Of a stretch of 64,000 nt of DNA, positions 29,698-39,324 are shown in pieces. Numbering within the stretch: position 1 is the first letter of the stretch; every line of letters starts with the position of its first letter. Position numbers and translations under genes: made by a program. The notes under the pieces were generated by a model that saw only the letters and a list, made by a program, of their open reading frames with translations, was not told where the DNA came from and did no database searches. The stretch covers positions 62,001-126,000 of the forward strand of contig SUZV01000001.1 of the NCBI GenBank assembly GCA_015059715.1. The letters are read 5' to 3'. Source of the DNA: Rikenellaceae bacterium. Its GTDB lineage: Bacteria > Bacteroidota > Bacteroidia > Bacteroidales > Rikenellaceae.

Positions 29698-29745
29698 TAA
29701 GGGGTGTGTTGTATGCCAGCCTTTCGGCCAAAGATTGACCTTGCA

Positions 29746-30237
29746 CTACTGGACCGCTGGGCGAGCACGCATAATGGCTACCAGTGTGCCGTTGCTCAGT
29801 AGAATCATATTGTCGGCATCCATCTCGTAGTGTGTCACACTCTCAAGCATATCGTAGTACGCGCTCTCGGCTTCGTGGTTAGGGCATAGACGGCGCGTAG
29901 AGCCTAACTCCGAAATGGTAATAGCTCGCGAGGGCGTGACGCTATAGGTCGCCGTAAGTCTATTGCAATCGCCCACACCCGTTATGGTGCCATTATCGTG
30001 GAGTGTTATGGTGTAGCTATCGCCCGTAGCACCTACCTCGCGGCCCATAATCTGAACAAGTTGCCACTCGGTGCCTACGAGAGGCTTCTCAAGCTTAGCG
30101 CGTTGGCGGCAGTTGCAGCAGCCTACAACTAAGATTGTGCAGGTGAGTGATGCGATAAAAAATAAAATCGTGCGTTTCATAACTTTTTTGTAAATTATAT
30201 TTATCTTTGTAGTCGGAACAAAGATAATACAAATCAA
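29746..30237 (-). CDS. META-domain (HslJ-like) lipoprotein; likely start at the internal MKRTILFF
   Basis: lipobox VVGCC; GTEWQLVQIMG...ITGVGDCNRLTATY. Confidence 0.8.
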   Translation of the reverse strand: MICIIFVPTTKINIIYKKVMKRTILFFIASLTCTILVVGCCNCRQRAKLEKPLVGTEWQLVQIMGREVGATGDSYTITLHDNGTITGVGDCNRLTATYSVTPSRAITISELGSTRRLCPNHEAESAYYDMLESVTHYEMDADNMILLSNGTLVAIMRARPAVQ

Positions 30238-30254
30238 TTAAAACTAATAGTAAA

Positions 30255-30629
30255 ATGAAAAAAGTTATCGCATCACCTTTGGCTCCTAAGGCCGTAGGTC
30301 CCTATTCACAGGCTATCGCTCACGACGCAACTCTCTACATCTCTGGTCAGCTCCCTATCGATGGTGCTACAGGTAAGATGGCCGAGGGCGTAGAGGCTCA
30401 GACACGTCAGGCACTCACAAACCTTGGTTATATCCTCCAGGAGGCTGGCTATAGCTTCGACAACGTGGCTAAGACTACTGTTTTGTTGGCCGACATCGCT
30501 GACTTTGCAGCTATGAATGCCATCTATGCCGAGTTCTTCACTGGTGACAAGCCTGCACGTATCTGCTATCAGGTAGCAGCGTTGCCTATGGGTGCGTTGG
30601 TTGAGATTGATGCTATTGCTATAAAGTAA
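30255..30629 (+). CDS. ridA: RidA family reactive intermediate/imine deaminase
   Basis: 124 aa; APKAVGPYSQAI, ISGQLPID, ARICYQVAALPMGALVEIDAIA. Confidence 0.97.
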   Translation: MKKVIASPLAPKAVGPYSQAIAHDATLYISGQLPIDGATGKMAEGVEAQTRQALTNLGYILQEAGYSFDNVAKTTVLLADIADFAAMNAIYAEFFTGDKPARICYQVAALPMGALVEIDAIAIK

Positions 30630-30650
30630 CGTAAATACTCTACTGCAATT

Positions 30651-30697
30651 AGGGCGGTATGGACCACGCTTTTCAGTCCATACCGCCCCTATTTTTA
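30651..30697. terminator. terminator between ridA and speA (convergent)
   Basis: agggcggtatggac ... gtccataccgcccct stem, then atttttat. Confidence 0.8.
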
Positions 30698-30708
30698 TAT
30701 CCTATGTG

Positions 30709-32610
30709 CTACTCCAATGGCTCAAGGTAGGTGTAGCCATAGAGTCCCGAGCGGTAGTTCGAGATAAACTCCTTGCCCTCCTCAAGGGTTATGGCTCCAC
30801 TCTTTACCGACTTTGCCACCCATATCTCTATGGCGCGGACCATACGCTTATGGTCAAACTGCACGTAATCCAACACATCGGCAATAGTCTCACCCTCGAT
30901 AATCTTATCGATGACATACTCGTTATCCTTTACGGATATATGCACTGCGTTGGTGTCGCCAAAGAGGTTGTGCAGGTCGCCGAGAATCTCCTGATATGCA
31001 CCCACCAAGAAGACCCCTATGTAGTATGGCTCGCCAGCACGTAGTTCGTGTACGGGCAGGTGGTAGGCGTTGTTTGATGTCGATATAAAGTTGTCAATCT
31101 TACCATCCGAGTCGCAGGTGATATCCTGAAGCGTAGCCGAGCAGGTAGGCATCTCGTTAAGACGCGATAGCGGCACTATGGGGAATATCTGGTCTATGGC
31201 CCATGAGTCGGGTAGCGACTGGAAGAGCGAGAAGTTGCAGAAATACTTGTCAGGGAGGCTGCGGGCTATGGAGCGAAGCTCCTCGGGGGCATGCTTCGAC
31301 TTGCCCGACATGGTATTCACCTCGCGCGCTATAGACCAGAAAAGACGCTCGACAAGGGCGCGTGTCTCAAGGTCTACAAGACCGATGTTGAATAGCTCAA
31401 GGGCATCCTCACGTGCCTGCATAGCGTCGTGCCACTGCTCGATAAGGCGCGTGGGGCTCAGCTTGTTCCAGATGTCGTAGAGGTCGCGGACAAGCTCATG
31501 GGCGTTGTCACCAATAACCTCCTCCTCGCCAAAGGCTGGTAGCTGTGTGCGAGCCAGCACCTCGAATACCAATATCGAGTGGTGGGCCGTCAGCGAGCGT
31601 CCCGACTCGATGATTAGATTGGGCTGCTCTAAGTCATTCTTATTGCAAATATCGACAATCGAGTATACGGCATCGTTGACATACTCCTGTATCGAGTAGT
31701 TTATGCTGTTGCCGCTGATTGCCGACTGTGTGCCGTCGTAGTTTACCCCGAGGCCACCGCCAATGTCGACAAACGAGATGTTGTAGCCACTCTTGCGCAG
31801 CTGGGCGTAGAACTGTGTTGCCTCCTTTAGTGCGGTCTTTATGCGGCGTATGTTGGTCACCTGCGAGCCTATATGGAAGTGTATCAACTTAAAGCACTCC
31901 TCCATACCCTCGCGGCGCAGCAGGCTTAGAGCGTCGATAAGCTCCGAGGAGTTAAGGCCGAACTTCGAGATGTCGCCACCCGACTCCTCCCACTTGCCGC
32001 TTCCCGAGCTGGCGAGCTTGATGCGTATGCCTATGTTGGGTCTTATGCCCATACTCTTCGATAGACGCGCTATGGCACGCAGCTCTACAGGCTTCTCGAC
32101 AACGAGGAATATCTTGCGTCCCATCTTATGGGCCAGCAGTGCGAGCTTGATGTAGCTCTCATCCTTATATCCGTTGCATACGATTATTGAGTCGTGGTCG
32201 AAGTTGAGCGACAGCACGGCGTGTAGTTCGGGCTTCGAGCCTGCCTCAAGGCCTACGTGGTAGTTGTTGCCATGACTTATAAGCTCCTCGACGACGGGGC
32301 GCATCTGGTTGACCTTGATGGGGTAGACAATGTAGCTCTCGGCCTTGTAGTCATACTCCTTGGCTGCGCGTGTAAAGCACTTCGATATCTTCGATATGCG
32401 GTTATTGAGGATATCGGGGAAGCGTAGCAGTAGAGGCATCGAGATATCGTGAATCTGGAGCTCGTCAATGAGCTTGCGCAAATCTATCTCGGGGCCACCC
32501 TCCTTGGGGCGCACGATAACGTTACCCTCGTCATTTACCGCAAAGTAGTCCTTACCCCAGCTATTAATGTTGTACAACTCGATAGAGTCGTCGACCTTCC
32601 ACTTTCTCAT
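30709..32610 (-). CDS. speA: biosynthetic arginine decarboxylase
   Basis: 633 aa; YPIKVNQMRPVVEELI, GLEAGSKPEL, FHIGSQV, DIGGGLGV. Confidence 0.96.
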   Translation of the reverse strand: MRKWKVDDSIELYNINSWGKDYFAVNDEGNVIVRPKEGGPEIDLRKLIDELQIHDISMPLLLRFPDILNNRISKISKCFTRAAKEYDYKAESYIVYPIKVNQMRPVVEELISHGNNYHVGLEAGSKPELHAVLSLNFDHDSIIVCNGYKDESYIKLALLAHKMGRKIFLVVEKPVELRAIARLSKSMGIRPNIGIRIKLASSGSGKWEESGGDISKFGLNSSELIDALSLLRREGMEECFKLIHFHIGSQVTNIRRIKTALKEATQFYAQLRKSGYNISFVDIGGGLGVNYDGTQSAISGNSINYSIQEYVNDAVYSIVDICNKNDLEQPNLIIESGRSLTAHHSILVFEVLARTQLPAFGEEEVIGDNAHELVRDLYDIWNKLSPTRLIEQWHDAMQAREDALELFNIGLVDLETRALVERLFWSIAREVNTMSGKSKHAPEELRSIARSLPDKYFCNFSLFQSLPDSWAIDQIFPIVPLSRLNEMPTCSATLQDITCDSDGKIDNFISTSNNAYHLPVHELRAGEPYYIGVFLVGAYQEILGDLHNLFGDTNAVHISVKDNEYVIDKIIEGETIADVLDYVQFDHKRMVRAIEIWVAKSVKSGAITLEEGKEFISNYRSGLYGYTYLEPLE

Positions 32611-32632
32611 CTATTTGCTATTATTGGGGGCC

Positions 32633-33796
32633 TTAGCCCATACGTTGTTTGTAGTCGTTGTAGTCGTAGCGGCGCAGCACGCGATACTCACCCTCGGAGG
32701 TATAGAGCACTATCTGAGGGTGGCTTACGCCATTAAACATCGTGGTCTTAACCATCGTGTAGTGTATCATATCGCGAAATATTACGCGCTCACCTATCTG
32801 AGGCTTATGACCATCGTCCGTAGCCCATGCACCGAGCATATCGCCTGCTAAGCATGAGTTGCCACCCATCCACCACTCGTTCTCCTCCCCCTTCGGGTCG
32901 TGCATACCTACGATATTGGGTTTGTAGGGCATCTCCAGGCAGTCGGGCATGTGGCAGGCAAACGAGACGTTGAGCATAAGCGTGTTACGTCCGCCATTCG
33001 TGACGATATCCTCTACGCGAGCTACCAGCACTCCGCTATCCCATGTGAAGGCACTGCCTGGTTCGAGGATAACCTCAAGGTGGGGATATCGGGCCTTAAA
33101 GCTGCGTAGTATCTCCACAACACTATCGCGGTCGTAGTCGTGGTGAGTCACTAAATGGCCACCGCCGAAGTTTATCCATCGTAGCTTGTCGAAGAAGCGA
33201 CCGAAGCGACGCTCTACGGCATCGAGTGTCGAGGCTAAGTCTTCGGGGCGTGATTCGCAGAGCGAGTGAAAGTGCAGACCCTCGACACCCTCGGGCCACG
33301 AGGCCAAGTCTTCGGAGAGCACACCTAAGCGTGACTGCGGCACGCAGGGGTTGTAGAGATCGGTAGCTACGGTGCTATGCTCGGGGTTTACCCTCAAGCC
33401 ACACGACACGCCAAGGCTATGTGCCCGTGCTCCATACCTCTCATATTGTGATAACGAGTTGAAGGTTATGTGGCTGCTGAGCGCGAGAATCTCATCAATC
33501 TCCTCCTCGACATACACTGGAGCATAGGTGTGGCACTTTATGCCCATATACTCGTTTACGAGCTTAGCCTCGGCAAGCGAGCTGGCCGTAGCACCGCTCG
33601 AATGGTCGGCCAAGAGCCTAAAGAGTGGCCACGTGGCGTTAGCCTTGAGGGCCACGATGATGCTCACCTCGGCACGTTGACGAATATCATCTATCGTGCT
33701 GAGGTTTAAGCGTAGCATCTCCTCGTTGATGATATATGCTGGAGTGGGGGCCTGCGTTAGGTCCCACACTCCGAGCATATACTCCTTTCGTATCAT
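32633..33796 (-). CDS. nspC: carboxynorspermidine decarboxylase
   Basis: 387 aa; ALKANATWPLF, LRVNPEHS, WINFGGGHLVT, EPGSAFTW. Confidence 0.92.
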   Translation of the reverse strand: MIRKEYMLGVWDLTQAPTPAYIINEEMLRLNLSTIDDIRQRAEVSIIVALKANATWPLFRLLADHSSGATASSLAEAKLVNEYMGIKCHTYAPVYVEEEIDEILALSSHITFNSLSQYERYGARAHSLGVSCGLRVNPEHSTVATDLYNPCVPQSRLGVLSEDLASWPEGVEGLHFHSLCESRPEDLASTLDAVERRFGRFFDKLRWINFGGGHLVTHHDYDRDSVVEILRSFKARYPHLEVILEPGSAFTWDSGVLVARVEDIVTNGGRNTLMLNVSFACHMPDCLEMPYKPNIVGMHDPKGEENEWWMGGNSCLAGDMLGAWATDDGHKPQIGERVIFRDMIHYTMVKTTMFNGVSHPQIVLYTSEGEYRVLRRYDYNDYKQRMG

Positions 33797-33813
33797 AGCC
33801 TATTATAACACTA

Positions 33814-35004
33814 TTATAGTTCGAGGTCGATATCGAACTTCTCGACCCAGGGCAGGCCGCGCTCGCCAAGCTCGGCAAGGAACTTATCGGGGTCGAGCTG
33901 CTCGACATTAAAGACACCCTCACCGCGCCAGATGCCACGTGCAAACATCGAGGCACCGAGAGCTGCGGGTACACCCGTAGTGAAACTTACGGCCTGAGTG
34001 CCTGTCTGGCGATATGCCACCTCGTGGTCGCAGTTGTTGTATATGTAGTATGTACGCTCCTTGCCATCTTTGATACCACGTATGCGGCAGCCGATAGATG
34101 TCTGGCCATGATAGTTTGCGCCGAGTGACTTAGGATCGGGAAGAACAGCCTTGAGGAACTGGATAGGCACAATCTCAACACCGTTATATATTATCGGGTC
34201 GATGCGTGCCATGCCGATATTCTGAATCACGCGCAGGTGTGTCAGGTACTCCTGTCCGAAGGTCATCCAGAAGCGTGCTCGCTTGATTGTGGGGTAGTGC
34301 TTAACCAGCGACTCAAGCTCCTCGTGATAGATAAGGTACGACTCGCGCTCGCCAATCTCGGGATAGTTAAGGGGCTTGTGTATCTCGTGGGGTGCGGTCT
34401 CTACCCATGCGCCATTCTCCCAGTAGCGACCCTTCTGTGTCACCTCGCGGATGTTAATCTCGGGGTTGAAGTTCGTCGCGAAGGCCATACCATGATTTCC
34501 GGCGTTGCAGTCCACGATGTCGAGGTAGTGAATCTCGTCGAAGTGGTGCTTGGCGGCATAGGCGGTAAATATTGCCGACACGCCTGGGTCGAAGCCACAG
34601 CCGAGGATGGCCATAAGTCCCTTCTCCTTGAATCGCTCGTGGTATGCCCACTGCCAGCTATACTCAAAGTGCGCCTCGTCCTTAGGCTCGTAGTTTGCCG
34701 TATCGAGGTAGTTGACACCGCACTCAAGGCAAGCATCCATAATTGTTAAATCCTGGTAAGGAAGAGCTACATTAATGACAATGTCTGGCTGAAACGAGCG
34801 CATAAGCGCGACAAGCTCTGCCACGTTGTCGGCATCTACTTGTGCTGTCTGAATGCGGTTTGTGCCTACGGCTTTAGCAATCTCGTCGCACTTAGACTTT
34901 GTGCGGCTTGCAAGCATAATGTCGGTAAAAGCACTGTCTGCTGCTACTTTGTGGGCCACTACTGTTCCGACACCACCGGCTCCAATAATTAAAACTTTTG
35001 ACAT
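33814..35004 (-). CDS. saccharopine dehydrogenase family, carboxynorspermidine/carboxyspermidine dehydrogenase
   Basis: 396 aa; IIGAGGVGTVVAHKVA, GCGFDPGVSAIF; adjacent to nspC. Confidence 0.92.
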   Translation of the reverse strand: MSKVLIIGAGGVGTVVAHKVAADSAFTDIMLASRTKSKCDEIAKAVGTNRIQTAQVDADNVAELVALMRSFQPDIVINVALPYQDLTIMDACLECGVNYLDTANYEPKDEAHFEYSWQWAYHERFKEKGLMAILGCGFDPGVSAIFTAYAAKHHFDEIHYLDIVDCNAGNHGMAFATNFNPEINIREVTQKGRYWENGAWVETAPHEIHKPLNYPEIGERESYLIYHEELESLVKHYPTIKRARFWMTFGQEYLTHLRVIQNIGMARIDPIIYNGVEIVPIQFLKAVLPDPKSLGANYHGQTSIGCRIRGIKDGKERTYYIYNNCDHEVAYRQTGTQAVSFTTGVPAALGASMFARGIWRGEGVFNVEQLDPDKFLAELGERGLPWVEKFDIDLEL

Positions 35005-35077
35005 TTAAGGTTATCAGGTTATTATAGATGCAGAGTACAGAAATGAGGACTCTGCGGACTCGTTTATCTATCGTTTA

Positions 35078-35938
35078 CTACTCTTTTTGGGCATATAGTT
35101 CGCTGAGGAATTGATATAGTAGCTTTGCGGCTAAGAAGTCCGAGGCCTTGGCCCGAGGGTTGGGACACAACTCCACTATGTCGATACCTACGACCTTGTG
35201 GTCGCGCACCACGCGCCTTAGCAACGCCATCACCTCGCGGTAGCTTAGGCCTCCAGGCTCGGGAGTGCCTGTTGAGGGTACATAGGCAGGGTCAAAGACA
35301 TCGAGGTCGATGGTTATGTATACCTCGTCGGTGAGCTGCTCCGATACGCGCTGTTGCCACCCGCTCTGCTCGGCGATGTTGTGTGCGTAGAAGGTGCGCT
35401 CGGGCGTGATGTTGTGCTGCTCCTCGCGTGCCGATGAGCGTATGCCCACCTGTGTTATCGCCGAGGTAAGCTCCTTGGCGCGTGCCATCACGCAGGCGTG
35501 GTTGCAGGGCGAGCCCTCATACTCGTCGCGCATATCGGAGTGTGCATCGAGTTGAAGGATGGAGAGCTTGGGATAGCGACGTGCCATAGCCCTAAATGCC
35601 CCTATCGATACAGAGTGTTCGCCACCTATGACTACGGGGAACTTGCCGTCGTCGAGAATGTCGCCTATGCGCCTCTCGACCTCGTCGGCCATGGCCTCGG
35701 GTGAGGAGTCCTCGGTTACGGGGGCTAACGTAGCTATACCGCGCTTGTATACCTCGCTCTGGGTCTCTATGTCGTAGAACTCAAGGTTGTAGGATGCCTC
35801 AAGTAGAGCCTCGGGGCCTCGGTCGGCACCCTTAATCCACGTGCTCGTACCATCGTATGGTACGGGGAGTATCGCTATCGCAGCCTGCTTGTAGCACATC
35901 TGCTCGGGGGTAAAGTCGCCAAATGGTCTCATCTCCAA
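35078..35938 (-). CDS. speB: agmatinase (ureohydrolase family)
   Basis: 286 aa; GGEHSVSIG, QLDAHSDMRDEYEGSPCNHACVM, TIDLDVFDPAYVPSTGTPEPGG. Confidence 0.93.
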   Translation of the reverse strand: MEMRPFGDFTPEQMCYKQAAIAILPVPYDGTSTWIKGADRGPEALLEASYNLEFYDIETQSEVYKRGIATLAPVTEDSSPEAMADEVERRIGDILDDGKFPVVIGGEHSVSIGAFRAMARRYPKLSILQLDAHSDMRDEYEGSPCNHACVMARAKELTSAITQVGIRSSAREEQHNITPERTFYAHNIAEQSGWQQRVSEQLTDEVYITIDLDVFDPAYVPSTGTPEPGGLSYREVMALLRRVVRDHKVVGIDIVELCPNPRAKASDFLAAKLLYQFLSELYAQKE

Positions 35939-36110
35939 ACTATAGGGATGTTTTATAAGTTAGTAAATACTCTATTCGTTGTTGGGAGTCTATGTTTCAG
36001 TCGCTTTAGACTATCTTTTGGTATCGTTCTCGTTTTGCCTCTGTTACAGTGCCCACATTGCGCCAGCGGAACAAACAGGAGATATCCTCACAATAACCAT
36101 CAAAATCAAG
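35939..36110 (-). repeat. shared 5' leader element, copy 2 (upstream of speB)
   Basis: alignable to 27317-27474 with both ends conserved. Confidence 0.65.
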
Positions 36111-36402
36111 ATGACTAAATTTATAACACATCCCTATAACCAATTTATTCTTTTTACACCTGTTTATTATTGCCTAACATATTAATATACACCGCAATAA
36201 TCCTATTTAGAGATAAAGCGTAATAAAAATATCTTCTTTTATTAGTTTATCTCCTTTTCTTTGGCGCAAATATAACCATTTTCTAAATAATTGCAACCAT
36301 TTTTTCACTTTTTTTACATCTCAAAGCGCACATATCATATGCCATCATAGTAGCGAGATAGGCCTGTCGCGAAAAAAAATGCAAATAATGTTACTATTTG
36401 TC

Positions 36403-36433
36403 TTTGATGTTCGGACGAAAAATTATATCTTTG
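36403..36433 (+). promoter_or_regulatory. promoter TTTG-N19-TATCTTTG for kbl
   Basis: -33 TTTG at 36403-36406, -7 TATCTTTG at 36426-36433. Confidence 0.7.
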
Positions 36434-36537
36434 TAACAGATTATGTGTATATGCCATCCCGATAGAGAGAATATATCCAAACAATAGGTTCGCAGATATC
36501 AGATAAAACTTATAAACAACTTAAAACCTTTAAAGCA

Positions 36538-37725
36538 ATGTACGGAAAATTTCAGCAGCATTTGCAGAACGAGTTAGCCGAGATTAAGGCTGCCGGCTTG
36601 TACAAGACAGAGCGTATCATCGAGTCACCACAGCGTGCCGAGATTGAGGTTGCTAACCGCCCAGTCTTGAACTTCTGCGCTAACAACTACCTTGGTCTTT
36701 CAGACAACCAGCGTCTTATCGACGCAGCTAAGAAGGCTATGGACGAGCGTGGCTTCGGTATGTCGTCAGTACGCTTCATCTGCGGCTGCCAGGATATGCA
36801 CAAGGAGCTTGAGAAGGCTATCGCCGACTACTTCGGAACTGAGGATACAATCCTCTATGCAGCATGCTTCGATGCTAATGGTGGTGTGTTCGAGCCTCTC
36901 TTTACCGCAGAGGATGCTATCATCTCTGACGCTCTTAACCACGCCTCTATTATCGATGGTGTACGTCTTTGCAAGGCTCAGCGTTACCGCTACGCTAATG
37001 CCGATATGGCCGAGCTTGAGGAGTGCCTTAAGCAGGCTCAGGCACAGCGTTTCCGCATCATCGTAACCGATGGTGTATTCTCTATGGATGGCAACGCTGC
37101 TCCACTTGACAAGATTTGCGAGCTTGCCGAGAAGTATGACGCTCTTGTTATGGTTGACGAGTGCCACTCAGCAGGTGTATTGGGTAAGACAGGTCGCGGT
37201 ATCACCGAGCTCTACAACCTTCGTGGTAAGGTAGATATCCTCACAGGTACTCTCGGTAAGGCATTTGGTGGTGCTGTGGGTGGTTTCACTACAGGTCGCA
37301 AGGAGATTATCGATATGCTCCGCCAGCGTTCACGTCCTTACCTCTTCTCTAACTCGTTGCCACCTGCCGTTGTAGGTGCCTCTATCGAGATGTTCAAGAT
37401 GCTCGAGGAGAGCGATAAGCTCCACGATCAGCTTGTTGCTAATGTCGAGCACTTCCGTTCTAAGATGATAGCCGCAGGTTTCGATATCAAGCCTACAGTA
37501 TCGGCTATCTGCGCCGTTATGCTCTACGATGCTAAGCTTTCGCAGGACTTTGCTGCCGAGCTTCAGCAGGAGGGTGTCTTCGTTACTGGCTTCTACTACC
37601 CTGTAGTACCAAAGGGTCAGGCACGTATCCGCGTTCAGGTATCGGCAGGTCACACTACCGAGCAGCTTGATCGTTGCGTAGATGCATTCGTTAAGGTAGG
37701 TCGCAAACTCGGCGTGCTTAAGTAA
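36538..37725 (+). CDS. kbl: glycine C-acetyltransferase
   Basis: 395 aa; NFCANNYLGL, FDANGGVFE, DECHSAGVLGKTGRG, GTLGKAFGGAVGG. Confidence 0.95.
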   Translation: MYGKFQQHLQNELAEIKAAGLYKTERIIESPQRAEIEVANRPVLNFCANNYLGLSDNQRLIDAAKKAMDERGFGMSSVRFICGCQDMHKELEKAIADYFGTEDTILYAACFDANGGVFEPLFTAEDAIISDALNHASIIDGVRLCKAQRYRYANADMAELEECLKQAQAQRFRIIVTDGVFSMDGNAAPLDKICELAEKYDALVMVDECHSAGVLGKTGRGITELYNLRGKVDILTGTLGKAFGGAVGGFTTGRKEIIDMLRQRSRPYLFSNSLPPAVVGASIEMFKMLEESDKLHDQLVANVEHFRSKMIAAGFDIKPTVSAICAVMLYDAKLSQDFAAELQQEGVFVTGFYYPVVPKGQARIRVQVSAGHTTEQLDRCVDAFVKVGRKLGVLK

Positions 37726-37770
37726 TCTCTTGTGAAGGGCTGCAATCTGCGGCACTTCCCTAAAAGCAGG

Positions 37771-37816
37771 ACCCCTCGGGCTGTACTATATGTACTATCC
37801 CGAGGGGTCTTTTTTG
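37771..37816 (+). terminator. terminator of kbl
   Basis: acccctcggg ... cccgaggggt followed by cttttttg. Confidence 0.85.
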
Positions 37817-38019
37817 TGATGCACCACATCTACCGCCGCTAACAAAAAGTGCGTTTTGCCGTTGTGATATCCAATCTCTTATTCTCCTACTGTCCTAATT
37901 TTTTAAGTCCATTAGGATATTAAGAGGTCAGCTCCACGACAGATGGCGACAACAAAACTATTACTAATTACTCACTCTGTCTATTTGTCACGACAAGGTG
38001 ATGCTAACAGCCTGCACGC

Positions 38020-38604
38020 TTACTTGCCGTTGTAGGCATTCATCGTGCGGTCGGCACCGATAGAGGCAAACGACAATATCGCATCACCGAAGAGCTTCAA
38101 TCGCTCGGGCATAGCACTATTCTCCTCGTCGCTGAACTCGCCCAATACGTAGTCGACCTGATGGCCGCGTGGAAAGTCGCCACCTACGCCAAAGCGAATA
38201 CGTGCATACTGGTTGTCACCCAGCAGCTCGGTGATGCTCTTTAGTCCATTATGTCCCCCCTCCGAGCCATTCTTACGCATACGGAAGGTGCCAAACGGCA
38301 GGGCTATATCATCCGAGATAATCAGCAGGTTCTCTCGCGGTACTCGCTCCTGTTCAAGCCAGTAGCGCACAGCCTTACCCGAGAGGTTCATATATGTCGA
38401 GGGCTTAAGTAGCAGGATGGTGCGGCCACGATGCTTGAGCGTCGCCATAGCACCATAGCGTACCGTCGTAAAAGAGATATTGGATGCCTCGGCTAAGGCA
38501 TCCAACACTCTGAATCCGATGTTGTGGCGGGTAGCGGTGTACTCTGCACCTATATTGCCCAATCCAACAACAAGATATTTCATCTTCGATTCGTTTTTTC
38601 GCAA
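38020..38604 (-). CDS. pth: peptidyl-tRNA hydrolase
   Basis: 194 aa; VGLGNIGAEYTATRHNIGFRVLD, KPSTYMNLSGKAV, GGHNGLKSI. Confidence 0.96.
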   Translation of the reverse strand: MRKNESKMKYLVVGLGNIGAEYTATRHNIGFRVLDALAEASNISFTTVRYGAMATLKHRGRTILLLKPSTYMNLSGKAVRYWLEQERVPRENLLIISDDIALPFGTFRMRKNGSEGGHNGLKSITELLGDNQYARIRFGVGGDFPRGHQVDYVLGEFSDEENSAMPERLKLFGDAILSFASIGADRTMNAYNGK

Positions 38605-38607
38605 CTA

Positions 38608-39168
38608 CTACTGTGCAGCGCGTGAAGCACGTGTTACACGAACAGCGCAAACTGCTGTAGTTGCTGGAGTTACGAATGTAAGGTTCTCGCGCTCGATGTC
38701 GCCTACGAAGATTGTCTGACCAACCTTCAAAGGTGTAACGTCGATAACAATCTCATCTGGAATATACTCAACAAGAGCCTTAACAGTGAGTTTACGAGCT
38801 GAAAGCTGAAGCTTACCACCAATCTTAACACCCTCGGCGTTACCAGTAAGACGTACTGGTACGTTAACTGCAACAGGCTTACCCTCCTGAACACGGTAGA
38901 AATCTACGTGGAGAACCTGCTCACGAACTGGGTGATACTGAACCTCGCGCATTACAGCCTTCTCAACAACACCATCGATATTGAGCTCAACGATGTATGA
39001 GTTAGGGGTGTAGATGAGCTGGTTGAGCTCCTTAGCGTCGATAGTGAATGCCTTCTCCTCGCCACCACCATAGATGATGCAAGGTACCTGACCCTCGCGA
39101 CGTGCTGCCTTAGCGAACTTCTTACCGAAGTTGTTACGTGCAGTACCGTTAATCTGAATTGACTTCAT
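38608..39168 (-). CDS. rplY: 50S ribosomal protein L25/general stress protein Ctc
   Basis: 186 aa; GQVPCIIYGGGEE, VQYHPVREQVLHVDFYRV. Confidence 0.95.
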   Translation of the reverse strand: MKSIQINGTARNNFGKKFAKAARREGQVPCIIYGGGEEKAFTIDAKELNQLIYTPNSYIVELNIDGVVEKAVMREVQYHPVREQVLHVDFYRVQEGKPVAVNVPVRLTGNAEGVKIGGKLQLSARKLTVKALVEYIPDEIVIDVTPLKVGQTIFVGDIERENLTFVTPATTAVCAVRVTRASRAAQ

Positions 39169-39324
39169 AAAAAATTAATTATTAATAGTTTAACTTCGAT
39201 ATCACTCAGGTGCGATAGTCACTCGCACCCCCATAGATATCTGCTTTTGGACCGCAAAGATAGTAAAAAAATCGCAAATGCAACACTTTTATCTCTTTTT
39301 TCCGAAGTGACTCTGCGCTTTAGC

